From Eledone cirrhosa (taxonomy: Eukaryota > Mollusca > Cephalopoda > Octopoda > Eledonidae), in contig OZ024740.1 in assembly GCA_964016885.1 (NCBI GenBank), forward strand, positions 10,356,454 through 10,420,453: 64,000 bases of DNA, written 5' to 3'. The notes under the pieces are model-generated. The model was not told where the DNA came from. It saw only the letters and a list, made by a program, of their open reading frames with translations, and did no database searches. Numbering within the stretch: position 1 is the first letter of the stretch; each line of letters begins with the position of its first letter. The translations under genes and the position numbers were made by a program. This document shows positions 1 to 16,100 of this stretch, piece by piece.

Positions 1-2089
1 CTGCCATCCACCACCCTAGCATGGTGTCAGACCCTCTACCGATACTGCCAATCCACCGCCCTAGCATGTTGTCAGACCCTCTACCGATACTGCCAATACA
101 CCGCCCTAGCATGGTGTCAGACCCTCTACCGATACTGCCAATCCACCGCCCTAGCATGGTGTCCCACCCTCTACCGATACTGCCAATCCACCACCCTAGC
201 ATGGTGTCCAACCCTCTACCGATACTGCCAATCCACCACCCTAGCATGGTGTCCGACCCTCTACCGATACTGCCAATCCACAACCCTAACATGGTGTCCA
301 ACCCTCTACCGATACTGCCAATCCACCACCCTAGCATGGTGTCAGACCCTCTACCGATACTGCCAATCCACCACCCTAGCATGGTGTCAGACCCTCTACC
401 GATACTGCCAATCCACAACCCTAACATGGTGTCAGACCCTCTACCGATACTGCCAATCCACCACCCTAGCATGGTGTCCAACCCTCTACCGATACTGCCA
501 ATCCACCACCCTAGCATGGTGTCCAACCCTCTACCGATACTGCCAATCCACCACCCTAGCATGGTGTCAGACCCTCTACCGATACTGCCAATCCACAACC
601 CTAACATGGTGTCAGACCCTCTACCGATACTGCCAATCCACCACCCTAGCATGGTGTCCAACCCTCTACCGATACTGCCAATCCACCACCCTAGCATGGT
701 GTCCGACCCTCTACCGATACTGCCAATCCACCGCCCTAGCATGGTGTCCCACCCTCTACCGATACTGCCAATCCACCACCCTAGCATGGTGTCCCACCCT
801 CTACCGATAGTGCCAATCCACCACCCTAGCATGGTGTCAGAGCTCTACCGATACTGCCAATCCACCACCCTAGCATGGTGTCCCACCCTCTACCGATAGT
901 GCCAATCCACCGCCCTAGCATGCTGTCAGACCCTCTACCGATACTGCCAATCCACCACCCTAGCATGGTGTCCCACCCTCTACCGATAGTGCCAATCCAC
1001 CACCCTAGCATGGTGTCAGACCCTCTACCGATACTGCCAATCCACCACCCTAGCATGGTGTCAGATCCTCTACCGATACTGCCAATCCACCACCCTAGCA
1101 TGGTGTCCCACTCTCTACCGATACTGCCAATCCACCACCCTAGCATGGTGTCAGACCCTCTTCCGATACTGCCAATCCAACACCCTAGCATGGTGTCCCA
1201 CTCTCTACCGATACTGCCAATCCACCACCCTAGCATGGTGTCCCACCCTCTACCGATACTGCCAATCCAACACCCTAGCATGGTGTCCCACTCTCTACCG
1301 ATACTGCCAATCCACCACCCTAGCATGGTGTCAGACCCTCTTCCGATACTGCCAATCCAACACCCTAGCATGGTGTCCCACCCTCTACCGATACTGCCAA
1401 TCCACCACCCTAGCATGGTGTCAGACCCTCTACCGATACTGCCAATCCACCACCCTAGCATGGTGTCCCACCCTCTACCGATACTGCCAATCCAACACCC
1501 TAGCATGGTGTCCCACTCTCTACCGATACTGACAATCCACCACCCTAGCATGGTGTCAGACGCTCTACCGATACTGCCAATCCACCGCCCTAGCATGGTG
1601 TCAGACCCTCTACCGATACTGCCAATCCACAACCCTATCATGGTGTCAGACCCTCTACCGATACTGCCAATCCACCACCCTAGCATGCTGTCCCATGCTC
1701 TACCGATACTGCCAATTCACCACCCTAGCATGGTGTCCCACCCTCTACCGATACTGCCAATCCACCACCCTAGCATGGTGTCCGATCCTCTACCGATACT
1801 GCCAATCCACCCCCCTAGCATGGTGTCAGACCCTCTACCGATACTGCCAATCCACCACCCTAGCATGGTGTCCCACCCTCTACCGATACTGCCGATCCAC
1901 CACCCTAGCATGGTGTCAGACCCTCTACCGATACTGCCAATCCACCACCCTAGCATGGTGTCCCACCCTCTACCGATACTGCCAATCCACCACCCTAGCA
2001 TGGTGTCAGACCCTCTACCGATACTGCCAATCCACCACCCTAGCATGGTGTCCGATCCTCTACCGATACTGCCAATCCACCCCCCTAGC

Positions 2090-5010
2090 ATGGTGTCAGA
2101 CCCTCTACCGATACTGCCAATCCACCACCCTAGCATGGTGTCCCACTCTCTACCGATACTGCCAATCCACCACCCTAGCATGGTGTCCCACCCTCTACCG
2201 ATACTGCCAATCCACCACACTAGCATGGTGTCCCACTCTCTACCGATACTGCCAATCCACCACCCTAGCATGGTGTCCCACCCTCTACCGATACTGCCAA
2301 TCCACCACACTAGCATGGTGTCCCACTCTCTACCGATACTGCCAATCCACCACCCTAGCATGGTGTCCCACCCTCTACCGATACTGCCAATCCACCACCC
2401 TAGCATGGTGTCCCACCCTCTACCGATACTGCCAATCCACCACCCTAGCATGGTGTCCCACCCTCTAACGATACTGCCAATCAACCTCCCTAGCATGGTG
2501 TCCAACCCTCTACCGATACTGCCAATCCACCACCCTAGCATGGTGTCAGACCCTCTACCGATACTGCCAATCCACCACCCTAGCATGGTGTCAGACCCTC
2601 TACCGATACTGCCAATCCACCGCCCTAGCATGGTGTCTGACTCTCTACCGATACTGACAATCCACCACCCTATCATGGTGTCCAACCCTCTAACGATACT
2701 GCCAATCCACCACCCTAGCATGGTGTCAGACCCTCTACCGATACTGCCAATCCACCACCCTAGCATGGTGTCAGACCCTCTACCGATACTGCCAATCCAC
2801 CACCCTAACATGGTGTCCGACCCTCTACCGATACTGCCAATCCACCACCCTAGCATGGTCTCCCACCCTCTACCGATACTGCCAATCCACCACCCTAGCA
2901 TGGTGTCAGACCCTCTACCGATACTGCCAATCCACCACCCTAGCATGGTGTCAGACCCTCTACCGATACTGCCAATCCACCACCCTAGCATGGTGTCCCA
3001 CTCTCTACCGATACTGCCAATCCACCACCCTAGCATGGTGTCCCACCCTCTACCGACACTGCCAATCCACCACCCTAGCATGGTGTCCCACTCCCTACCG
3101 ATACTGCCAATCCACCACCCTAGCATGGTGTCCCACCCTCTACCGATACTGCCAATCCACCACCCTAGTATGGTGTCAGACCCTCTACCGATACTGACAA
3201 TCCACCACCCTAGCTTGGTGTCAGACCCTCTACCGATACTGCCAATCCACCGCCCTAGCATGGTGTCTGACTCTTACCGATACTGCCAATCCACCACCCT
3301 AGCATGGTGTCCGACCCTCTACCGATACTGCCAATCCAACACCCTAGCATGGTGTCCCACCCTCTACCGATACTGCCAATCCACCACCCTAGACTGGTGT
3401 CAGACCCTCTACCGATACTGCCAATCCACCACCCTAGCATGGTGTCCCACCCTCTACCGATACTGCCAATCCACCACCCTAGCATGGTGTCAGACCCTCT
3501 ACCGATCCTGCCATCCACCACCCTAGCATGGTGTCAGACCCTCTACCGATACTGCCAATCCACCACCCTAGCATGGTGTCCCACTCTCTACCGATACTGC
3601 CAATCCACCACCCTAGCATGGTGTCCCACCCTCTACCGATACTGCCAATCCACCACACTAGCATGGTGTCCCACTCTCTACCGATACTGCCAATCCACCA
3701 CCCTAGCATGGTGTCCCACCCTCTACCGATACTGCCAATCCACCACACTAGCATGGTGTCCCACTCTCTACCGATACTGCCAATCCACCACCCTAGCATG
3801 GTGTCCCACCCTCTACCGATACTGCCAATCCACCACCCTAGCATGGTGTCCCACCCTCTACCGATACTGCCAATCCACCACCCTAGCATGGTGTCAGACC
3901 CTCTAACGATACTGCCAATCCACCACCCTAGCATGGTTTCCCACCCTCTAACGATACTGCCAATCAACCTCCCTAGCATGGTGTCCAACCCTCTACCGAT
4001 ACTGCCAATCCACCACCCTAGCATGGTGTCAGACCCTCTACCGATACTGCCAATCCACCACCCTAGCATGGTGTCAGACCCTCTACCGATACTGCCAATC
4101 CACCGCCCTAGCATGGTGTCTGACTCTCTACCGATACTGACAATCCACCACCCTAGCATGGTGTCCGACCCTCTAACGATACTGCCAATCCACCACCCTA
4201 GCATGGTGTCAGACCCTCTACCGATACTGCCAATCCACCACCCTAGCATGGTGTCAGACCCTCTACCGATACTGACAATCCACCACCCTAACATGGTGTC
4301 CGACCCTCTACCGATACTGCCAATCCACCACCCTAGCATGGTCTCCCACCCTCTACCGATACTGCCAATCCACCACCCTAGCATGGTGTCAGACCCTCTA
4401 CCGATACTGCCAATCCACCACCCTAGCATGGTGTCAGACCCTCTACCGATACTGCCAATCCACCACCCTAGCATGGTGTCCCACTCTCTACCGATACTGC
4501 CAATCCACCACCCTAGCATGGTGTCCCACCCTCTACCGACACTGCCAATCCACCACCCTAGCATGGTGTCCCACTCCCTACCGATACTGCCAATCCACCA
4601 CCCTAGCATGGTGTCCCACCCTCTACCGATACTGCCAATCCACCACCCTAGTATGGTGTCAGACCCTCTACCGATACTGACAATCCACCACCCTAGCTTG
4701 GTGTCAGACCCTCTACCGATACTGCCAATCCACCGCCCTAGCATGGTGTCTGACTCTTACCGATACTGCCAATCCACCACCCTAGCATGGTGTCCGACCC
4801 TCTACCGATACTGCCAATCCACCACCCTAGCATGGTCTCCCACCCTCTACCGATACTGCCAATCCACCACCCTAGCATGGTGTCAGACCCTCTACCGATA
4901 CTGCCAATCCACCACCCTAGCATGGTGTCCCACCCTCTGCCGATACTGCCAATCCACCACCCTAGCATGGTGTCAGACCCTCTACCGATCCTGCCATCCA
5001 CCACCCTAGC
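2090..5010. repeat. Tandem duplicated block of about 1.44/1.48 kb inside the satellite
   Basis: The order of variant units in 2,090-3,527 is repeated in 3,528-5,010. Shared landmarks include the run of CCACACTAGC units, the ATCAACCTCCC unit (about 2,480 and 3,963), the shortened GACTCTTACC unit (3,266-3,276 and 4,750-4,759) and the 44-bp unit with CCGATCCTGCCATCC (GATC at 3,504 and 4,987). Landmarks late in the block are 1,483 bp apart, which is 33 units minus 2 bases. At the block start the offset is 1,438 bp, so the second copy gained one unit. Several point differences separate the copies, so the duplication is not brand new. Confidence 0.85.
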
Positions 5011-5689
5011 ATGGTGTCAGACCCTCTACCGATACTGCCAATCCACCGCCCTAGCATGGTGTCAGACCCTCTACCGATACTGCAAATGCACCGCCCTAGC
5101 ATGGTGTCAGACCCTCTACCGATACTGCCAATCCACCGCCCTAGCTTGGTGTCAGACCCTCTACCGATACTGCCAATCCTCAACCCTAGCATGGTGTCCG
5201 ACCCTCTACCGATACTGCCAATCCACCACCCTAGCATGGTGTCAGACCCTCTACCGATACTGCCAATCCACCACCCTAGCATGGTGTCAGACCCTCTACC
5301 GATAATGCCAATCCACCCCCCTAGCATGGTGTCAGACCCTCTACCGATACTGCCAATCCACCACCCTAGCATGGTGTCCGACCCTCTACCGATACTGCCA
5401 ATCCACCACCCTAGCATGGTGTCAGACCCTCTACCGATAATGCCAATCCACCCCCCTAGCATGGTGTCAGACCCTCTACCGATACTGCCAATCCACCACC
5501 CTAGCATGGTGTCAGACCCTCTACCGATAATGCCAATCCACCCCCCTAGCATGGTGTCAGACCCTCTACCGATACTGCCAATCCACCACCCTAGCATGGT
5601 GTCAGACCCTCTACCGATACTGCCAATCCACCACCCTAGCATGGTGTCAGACCCTCTACCGATACTGCCAATCCACCACACTAGCATGG

Positions 5690-6925
5690 TGTCCCACTCT
5701 CTACCGATACTGCCAATCCACCACCCTAGCATGGTGTCCCACCCTCTACCGATACTGCCAATCCACCACTCTAACATGGTGTCCCACCCTCTACCGATAC
5801 TGCCAATCCACCACACTAGCATGGTGTCCCACTCTCTACCGATACTGCCAATCCACCACCCTAGCATGGTGTCCCACCCTCTACCGATCCTGCCATCCAC
5901 CACCCTAGCATGGTGTCAGACCCTCTACCGATACTGTCAATCCACCACCCTAGCATGGTGTCAGACCCTCTACCGATACTGCCAATCCACAACCCTAGCA
6001 TGGTGTCAGACCCTCTACCGATACTGCCAATCCACCGCCCTAGCATGGTGTCAGACCCTCTACCGATACTGCCAATCCACCACCCTAGCATGGCGTCCCA
6101 CCCTCTACCGATACTGCCAATCCACCACCCTAGCATGGTGTCCCACCCTCTACCGATACTGCCAATCCACCACCCTAGCATGGTGTCAGACCCTCTACCG
6201 ATACTGCCAATCCACCACACTAGCATGGTGTCCCACTCTCTACCGATACTGCCAATCCACCACCCTAGCATGGTGTCCCACCCTCTACCGATACTGCCAA
6301 TCCACCACCCTAGCATGGTGTCCCACTCTCTACCGATACTGCCAATCCACCACCCTAGCATGGTGTCAGACCCTCTACCGATACTGCCAATCCACCACCC
6401 TAGCATGGTGTCCCACCCTCTACCGATACTGCCAATCCACCACCCTAGCATGGTGTCCCACTCTCTACCGATACTGCCAATCCACCACCCTAGCATGGTG
6501 TCCCACCCTCTACCGATACTGCCAATCCACCACTCTAGCATGGTGTCCCACCCTCTACCGATACTGCCAATCCACCACACTAGCATGGTGTCCCACTCTC
6601 TACCGATACTGCCAATCCACCACCCTAGCATGGTGTCCCACCCTCTACCGATCCTGCCATCCACCACCCTAGCATGGTGTCAGACCCTCTACCGATACTG
6701 TCAATCCACCACCCTAGCATGGTGTCAGACCCTCTACCGATACTGCCAATCCACAACCCTAGCATGGTGTCAGACCCTCTACCGATACTGCCAATCCACC
6801 GCCCTAGCATGGTGTCAGACCCTCTACCGATACTGCCAATCCACCACCCTAGCATGGTGTCCCACCCTCTACCGATACTGCCAATCCACCACCCTAGCAT
6901 GGTGTCCCACCCGCTACCGATACTG
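5690..6925. repeat. Tandem duplicated block, offset 764 bp
   Basis: The variant order around 5,690-6,160 recurs around 6,455-6,925. Anchors are the 44-bp unit with GATCCTGCCATCC (GATC at 5,886 and 6,650) and the units after it, which carry CTGTCAATCC, then CCACAACCC, then CCACCGCCC. The offset of 764 bp is 17 units minus one base. Small differences exist, for example GGCGTCCC in the first copy against GGTGTCCC in the second. Confidence 0.8.
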
Positions 6926-7345
6926 CCAATCCACCACCCTCCATGGTGTCCCACCCTCTACCGATACTGCCATTCCACCACCCTAGCATGGTGTCCGACC
7001 CTCTACCGATACTGCCAATCCACCACCCTAGCATGGTGTCCCACCCTCTACCGATACTGCCAATCCACCCCCCTAGCATGGTGTCCCACCCGCTACCGAT
7101 ACTGCCAATCCACCACCCTCCATGGTGTCCCACCCTCTACCGTTACTGCCAATCCACCACCCTAGCACGGTGTCCCACCCTCTACCGATACTGCCAATCC
7201 ACCACCCTAGCATGGTGTCCCACCCTCTACCGATACTGCCAATCCACCACCCTAGCATGGTGTCCCACTTTCTACCGATACTGCCAATCCACCACCCTAG
7301 CATGGTGTCCCATTTCTACCGATACTGACAATCCACCGCCCTAGC
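6925..7345. repeat. Phase-disturbed stretch of the satellite with shortened units
   Basis: Within about 400 bp the 45-bp register slips several times. Units at about 6,940 and 7,119 read CCCTCCATGGTG in place of CCCTAGCATGGTG, which is one base shorter and creates a CCATGG site. A unit near 7,310 has CCCATTTCTACC and is also shortened. The same CCCTCCATGG variant recurs at about 10,890 and 13,813, next to other duplicated-block edges, so it travels with the larger duplications. Confidence 0.7.
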
Positions 7346-10109
7346 ATGGTGTCCGAGCCTCTACCGATACTGCCAATTCACCACCCTAGCATGGTGTCCC
7401 ACCCTCTACCGATACTGCCAATTCACCACCCTAGCATGGTGTCCCACCCTCTACCGATACTGCCAATCCACCACACTAGCATGGTGTCCCACTCTCTACC
7501 GATGCTGCCAATCCACCACCCTAGCATGGTGTCCCACTCTCTACCGATACTGCCAATCCACCACCCTAGCATGGTGTCAGACCCTCTACCGATACTGCCA
7601 ATCCACCACCCTAGCATGGTGTCCCACCCTCTACCGATACTGCCGATCCACCACCCTAGCATGGTGTCAGACCCTCTACCGATACTGCCAATCCACCACC
7701 CTAGCATGGTGTCCCACCCTCTACCGATACTGCCGATCCACCACCCTAGCATGGTGTCAGACCCTCTACCGATACTGCCGATCCACCACCCTAGCATGGT
7801 GTCCCACCCTCTACCGATACTGCCAATCCACCGCCCTAGCATGGTGTCAGACCCTCTACCGATACTGCAAATCCACAGCCCTAGCATGGTGTCCCACCCT
7901 CTACCGATACTGCCGATCCACCACCCTAGCATGGTGTCAGACCCTCTACCGATACTGCCGATCCACCACCCTACCATGGTGTCCGACCCTCTACCGATAC
8001 TGCCAATCCACCGCCCTAGCATGGTGTCAGACCCTCTACCGATACTGCCAATCCACAACCCTAGCATGGTGTCAGACCCTCTACCGATAATGCCAATCCA
8101 CCGCCCTAGCATGGTGTCAGACCCTCTAACGATACTGCCAATCCACCGCCCTAGCATGGTGTCAGACCCTCTACCGATACTGCCAATCACCACCCTAGCA
8201 TGGTGTCCGACCCTCTACCGATACTGCCAATCCACCACCCTAGCATGGTGTCAGACCCTCTACCGATACTGCCAATCCACCACCCTAGCATGGTGTCAGA
8301 CCCTCTACCGATACTGCCAATCCACCACCCTAGCATGGTGTCAGACCCTCTACCGATACTGCCAATCACCACCCTAGCATGGTGTCCGACCCTCTACCGA
8401 TACTGCCAATCCACCACCCTAGCATGGTGTCAGACCCTCTACCGATACTGCCAATCCACCACCCTAACATGGTGTCCGACCCTCTACCGATACTGCCAAT
8501 CCACCACCCTAGCATGGTCTCCCACCCTCTACCGATACTGCCAATCCACCACCCTAGCATGGTGTCAGACCCTCTACCGATACTGCCAATCCACCACCCT
8601 AACATGGTGTCCCACCCTCTACCGATACTGCCAATCCACCACCCTAGCATGGTGTCCCACTCTCTACCGATACTGCCAATCCACCACCCTAGCATGGTGT
8701 CCCACCCTCTACCGACACTGCCAATCCACCACCCTAGCATGGTGTCCCACTCCCTACCGATACTGCCAATCCACCACCCTAGCATGGTGTCCCACCCTCT
8801 ACCGATACTGCCAATCCACCACCCTAGTATGGTGTCAGACCCTCTACCGATACTGACAATCCACCACCCTAGCATGGTGTCAGACCCTCTACCGATACTG
8901 CCAATCCACCGCCCTAGCATGGTGTCTGACTCTTACCGATACTGCCAATCCACCACCCTAGCATGGTGTCCGACCCTCTACCGATACTGCCAATCCACCA
9001 CCCTAGCATGGTGTCAGACCCTCTACCGATACTGCCAATCCACCACCCTAGCATGGTGTCAGACCCTCTACCGATACTGCCAATCCACCACCGTAACATG
9101 GTGTCCGACCCTCTACCGATACTGCCAATCCACCACCCTAGCATGGTCTCCCACCCTCTACCGATACTGCCAATCCACCACCCTAGCATGGTGTCAGACC
9201 CTCTACCGATACTGCCAATCCACCACCCTAGCATGGTGTCAGACCCTCTACCGATACTGCCAATCCACCACCCTAGCATAGTGTCCCACCCTCTACCGAT
9301 ACTGCCAATCCACCACCCTAGCATGGTGTCCCACTCTCTACCGATACTGCCAGTCCACCACCCTAGCATGGTGTCTCACCCTCTACCGATACTGTCAATC
9401 CACCACACTAGCATGGTGTCACACTCTCTACCGATACTGCCAATCCACCACCCTAGCATGGTGTCCCACCCTCTACCGATACTGCCAATCCACCACCCTA
9501 GCATGGTGTCCCACCCTCTACCGATACTGCCAATCCACCACCCTAGTATGGTGTTCCACCCTCTACCGATACTGCCAATCCACCACCCTAGCATGTGTCC
9601 CACCCTCTACCGATACTGCCAATCCACCACCCTAGCATGGTGTCCCACCCTCTACCGATACTGCCAATCCACCACCCTAGTATGGTGTTCCACCCTCTAC
9701 CGATACTGCCAATCCACCACCCTAGCATGGTGTCCCACCCTCTACCGATACTGCCAATCCACCACCCTAGCATGGTGTCCCACCCTCTACCGATACTGCC
9801 AATCCACCGCCCTAGTATGGTGTTCCACCCTCTACCGATACTGCCAATCCGCAACCCTAGCATGGTGTCCCACTCTCTACCGATACTGCCAATCCACCAC
9901 CCTAGCATGGTGTCAGACCCTCTACCGATACTGCCAATCCACCACCCTAGCATGGTGTCCCACCCTCTACCGATACTGCCAATCCACCACCCTAGCATGG
10001 TGTCAGACCCTCTACCGATACTGCCAATCCACCACCCTAGCATGGTGTCCCACCCTCTACCGATACTGCCAATCCACCACCCTAGCATGGTGTCCCACTC
10101 TCTACCGAT

Positions 10110-13100
10110 ACTGCCAATCCACCACCCTAGCATGGTGTCCCACCCTCTACCGATACTGCCAATCCACCACCCTAGCATGGTGTCCCACTCTCTACCGATA
10201 CTGCCAATCCACCACCCCAGCATGGTGTCCCACTCTCTACCGATACTGCCAATCCACCACCCTAGCATGGTGTCCGATCCTCTACCGATACTGCCAATTC
10301 ACCACCCTAGCATGGTGTCAGACCCTCTACCGATACTGCCAATCCACCACCCTAGCATGGTGTCCGATCCTCTACCGATACTGCCAATCCACCACCCTAG
10401 CATGGTGTCCCACCCTCTACCGATACTGCCAATCCACCACCCTAGCATGGTGTCCCACCCTCTACCGATACTGACAATCCACCACCCTAGCATGGTGTCA
10501 GACCCTCTACCGATACTGCCAATCCACCACCCTAGCATGGTGTCCCACCCTCTACCGATCCTGCCATCCACCACCCTAGCATGGTGTCAGACCCTTTACC
10601 GATACTGCCAATCCACAACCCTAGCATGGTGTCAGACGCTCTACCGATACTGCCAATCCACCACCCTAGCATGGTGTCAGACCCTTTACCGATACTGCCA
10701 ATCCACCGCCCTAGCATGGTGTCAGACCCTCTTCCGATACTGCCAATCCACCACCCTAGCATGGTGTCCCATGCTCTACCGATACTGCCAATCCACCACC
10801 CTAGCATGGTGTCCGACCCTCTACCGATACTGCCAATCTACCACCCTAGCATGGTGTCCAACCCGCTACCGATACTGCCAATCCACCACCCTCCATGGTG
10901 TCCCACCCTCTACCGATACTGCCAATCCACCACCCTAGCATGGTGTCCCACTTTCTACCGATACTGCCAATCCACCACCCTAGCGTGGTGTCCCACCCTC
11001 TACCGATACTGCCAATCCACCACCCTAGCATGGTGTCCCACTTTCTACCGATACTGACAATCCACCGCCCTAGCATGGTGTCCGACCCTCTACCGATACT
11101 GCCAATCCACCACACTAGCATGGTGTCCCACTCTCTACCGATACTGCCAATCCACCACCCTAGCATGGTGTCCCACTCTCTACCGATATTGCCAATCCAC
11201 CACCCTAGCATGGTGTCCGATCCTCTACCGATACTGCCAATCCACCCCCCTAGCATGGTGTCAGACCCTCTACCGATACTGCCAATCCACCACCCTAGCA
11301 TGGTGTCCCACCCTCCACCGATACTGCCGATCCACCACCCTAGCATGGTGTCAGACCCTCTACCGATACTGCCAATCCACCACCCTAGCATGGTGTCCCA
11401 CCCTCTACCGATACTGCCAATCCACCACCCTAGCATGGTGTCAGACCCTCTACCAATACTGCCAATCCACCACCCTAGCATGGTGTCCCACCCTCTACCG
11501 ATACTGCCAATCCACCACCCTAGCATGGTGTCAGACCCTCTACCAATACTGCCAATCCACCACCCTAGCATGGTGTCCCACTCTCTACCGATACTGCCAA
11601 TCCACCACCCTAGCATGGTGTCCCACCCTCTACCGATACTGCCAATCAACCACCCTAGCATGGTGTCCCACTCTCTACCGATACTGCCAATCCACCACCC
11701 TAGCATGGTGTCCGACCCTCTACCGATACTGCCAATCCACCGCCCTAGCATGGTGTCCCACCCTCTACCGATACTGCCAATCCACCACCCTAGCATGGTG
11801 TCCCACCCTCTACCGATACTGCCAATCCACCACCCTAGCATGGTGTCAGACCCTCTACCGATACTGCCAATCCACCACCCTAGCATGGTGACCCACCCTC
11901 TACCGATACTGCCAATCAACCACCCTAGCATGGTGTCCCACCCTCTACCGATACTGCCAATCCACCACCCTAGCATGGTGTCCCACCCTCTACCGATACT
12001 GCCAATCCACCACACTAGAATGGTGTCCCACTCTCTAGCAATACTGCCAATCCATTACCCTAGCATGGTGTCCCACCCTCTACCGATACTGCCAATCCAC
12101 CACCCTAGCATGGTGTCACACCCTCTACCGATACTGCCAATCCACCACCCTAGCATGGCGTCCGACCCTCTACCGATACTGCCAATCCACCACCCTAGCA
12201 TGGCGTCCGACCCTCTACCGATACTGCCAATCCACCACCCTAGCATGGTGTCCCACCCTCTTCCGATACTGCCAATCCACCACACTAGAATGGTGTCCCA
12301 CTCTCTAGCAATACTGCCAATCCATTACCCTAGCATGGTGTCCCACCCTCTACCGATACTGCCAATCCACCACCCTAGCATGGTGTCACACCCTCTACCG
12401 ATACTGCCAATCCACCACCCTAGCATGGTGTCCGATCCTCTACCGATACTGCCAATCCACCACCCTAGCATGGTGTCCCACCCTCTACCGATACTGCCAA
12501 TCCACCACCCAAGCATGGTGTCAGACCCTCTACCGATACTGCCAATCCACCACCCTAGCATGGTGTCCCACCCTCTACCGATACTGCCAATCCACCACCC
12601 TAGCATGGTGTCAGACCCTCTACCGATACTGCCAATCCACCGCCCTAGCATGGTGTCAGACCCTCTACCGATACTGCCAATACACCGCCCTAGCATGGTG
12701 TCCGACCCTCTACCGATAGTGCCAATCCACCACCCTAGCATGGTGTCCGACCCTCTACCGATACTGCCAATCCACCGCCCTAGCATGGTGTCAGACCCTC
12801 TACCGATACTGCCAATCCACCATCCTAGCATGGTGTCCTACCCTCTACCGATACTGCCAATCCACCACCCTAGCATGGTGTCCCACTCTCTACCGATACT
12901 GCCAATCCACCACCCTAGCATGGTGTCCCACCCTCTACCGACACTGCCAATCCACCACCCTAGCATGGTGTCCCACCCTCTACCGATACTGCCAATCCAC
13001 CACCCTAGCATGGTGTCCCACTCTCTACCGATACTGCCAATCCACCACCCCAGCATGGTGTCCCACTCTCTACCGATACTGCCAATCCACCACCCTAGCA

Positions 13101-16100
13101 TGGTGTCCGATCCTCTACCGATACTGCCAATTCACCACCCTAGCATGGTGTCAGACCCTCTACCGATACTGCCAATCCACCACCCTAGCATGGTGTCCGA
13201 TCCTCTACCGATACTGCCAATCCACCACCCTAGCATGGTGTCCCACCCTCTACCGATACTGCCAATCCACCACCCTAGCATGGTGTCCCACCCTCTACCG
13301 ATACTGACAATCCACCACCCTAGCATGGTGTCAGACCCTCTACCGATACTGCCAATCCACCACCCTAGCATGGTGTCCCACCCTCTACCGATCCTGCCAT
13401 CCACCACCCTAGCATGGTGTCAGACCCTTTACCGATACTGCCAATCCACAACCCTAGCATGGTGTCAGACCCTCTACCGATACTGCCAATCCACCACCCT
13501 AGCATGGTGTCAGACCCTTTACCGATACTGCCAATCCACCGCCCTAGCATGGTGTCAGACCCTCTTCCGATACTGCCAATCCACCACCCTTGCATGGTGT
13601 CCCATGCTCTACCGATACTGCCAATCCACCACCCTAGCATGGTGTCCGACCCTCTACCGATACTGCCAATCCACCACCCTAGCATGGTGTCCAACCCTCT
13701 ACCGATACTGCCAATCCACCACCCTAGCATGGTGTCCCACCCTCTACCGATACTGCCAATCCACCACCCTAGCATGGTGTCCCACCCGCTACCGATACTG
13801 CCAATCCACCACCCTCCATGGTGTCCCACCCTCTACCGATACTGCCAATCCACCACCCTAGCATGGTGTCCCACCCTCTACCGATACTGCCAATCCACCA
13901 CCCTAGCATGTTGTCCCACTTTCTACCGATACTGCCAATCCACCACCCTAGCATGGTGTCCCACCCTCTACCGATACTGCCAATCCAGCACCCTAGCATG
14001 GTGTCCCACTTTCTACCGATACTGACAATCCACCGCCCTAGCATGGTGTCCGACACTCTACCGATACTGCCAATCCACCACACTAGCATGGTGTCCCACT
14101 CTCTACCGATACTGCCAATCCACCACCCTAGCATGGTGTCCCACTCTCTACCGATATTGCCAATCCACCACCCTAGCATGGTGTCCGATCCTCTACCGAT
14201 ACTGCCAATCCACCCCCCTAGCATGGTGTCAGACCCTCTACCGATACTGCCAATCCACCACCCTAGCATGGTGTCCCACCCTCTACCGATACTGCCGATC
14301 CACCACCCTAGCATGGTGTCAGACCCTCTACCGATACTGCCAATCCACCACCCTAGCATGGTGTCCCACCCTCTACCGATACTGCCAATCCACCACCCTA
14401 GCATGGTGTCAGACCCTCTACCAATACTGCCAATCCACCACCCTAGCATGGTGTCCCACCCTCTACCGATACTGCCAATCCACCACCCTAGCATGGTGTC
14501 AGACCCTCTACCAATACTGCCAATCCACCACCCTAGCATGGTGTCCCACTCTCTACCGATACTGCCAATCCACCACCCTAGCATGGTGTCCCACCCTCTA
14601 CCGATACTGCCAATCCACCACCCTAGCATGGTGTCCCACTCTCTACCGATACTGCCAATCCACCACCCTAGCATGGTGTCCGACCCTCTACCGATACTGC
14701 CAATCCACCGCCCTAGCATGGTGTCCCACCCTCTACCGATACTGCCAATCCACCACCCTAGCATGGTGTCCCACCCTCTACCGATACTGCCAATCCACCA
14801 CCCTAGCATGGTGTCAGACCCTCTACCGATACTGCCAATCCACCACCCTAGCATGGTGACCCACCCTCTACCGATACTGCCAATCAACCACCCTAGCATG
14901 GTGTCCCACCCTCTACCGATACTGCCAATCCACCACCCTAGCATGGTGTCCCACCCTCTACCGATACTGCCAATCCACCACACTAGAATGGTGTCCCACT
15001 CTCTAGCAATACTGCCAATCCATTACCCTAGCATGGTGTCCCACCCTCTACCGATACTGCCAATCCACCACCCTAGCATGGTGTCACACCCTCTACCGAT
15101 ACTGCCAATCCACCACCCTAGCATGGTGTCCGACCCTCTACCGATACTGCCAATCCACCACCCTAGCATGGTGTCCCACCCTCTACCGATACTGCCAATC
15201 CACCACACTAGAATGGTGTCCCACTCTCTAGCAATACTGCCAATCCATTACCCTAGCATGGTGTCCCACCCTCTACCGATACTGCCAATCCACCACCCTA
15301 GCATGGTGTCACACCCTCTACCGATACTGCCAATCCACCACCCTAGCATGGTGTCCGATCCTCTACCGATACTGCCAATCCACCACCCTAGCATGGTGTC
15401 CCACCCTCTACCGATACTGCCAATCCACCACCCAAGCATGGTGTCAGACCCTCTACCGATACTGCCAATCCACCACCCTAGCATGGTGTCCCACCCTCTA
15501 CCGATACTGCCAATCCACCACCCTAGCATGGTGTCAGACCCTCTACCGATACTGCCAATCCACCGCCCTAGCATGGTGTCAGACCCTCTACCGATACTGC
15601 CAATACACCGCCCTAGCATGGTGTCCGACCCTCTACCGATAGTGCCAATCCACCACCCTAGCATGGTGTCCGACCCTCTACCGATACTGCCAATCCACCG
15701 CCCTAGCATGGTGTCAGACCCTCTACCGATACTGCCAATCCACCGCCCTAGCATGGTCTCCGACTCTCTACCGATAGTGCCAATCCACCACCCTAGCATG
15801 GTGTCCGACCCTCTACCGATACTGCCAATCCACCGCCCTAGCATGGTGTCAGACCCTCTACCGATACTGCCAATCCACCGCCCTAGCATGGTCTCCGACT
15901 CTCTACCGATACTGCCAATCCACCACCCTAGCATGGTGTCCGACCCTCTACCGATACTGCCAATCCACCACCCTAGCATGGTGTCAGACCCTCTACCGAT
16001 ACTGCCAATCCACCGCCCTAGCATGGTGTCAGACCCTCTACCGATACTGCCAATCCACCACCCTAGCATGGTGTCAGACCCTCTACCGATACTGCCAATC

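Noticed and set aside
282..610. Telomere-like AACCCTAAC in some units
   Set aside because: It is a two-substitution variant of the normal ACCACCCTAGC part of the unit, occurs singly within 45-bp units, and no run of telomeric hexamers is present.
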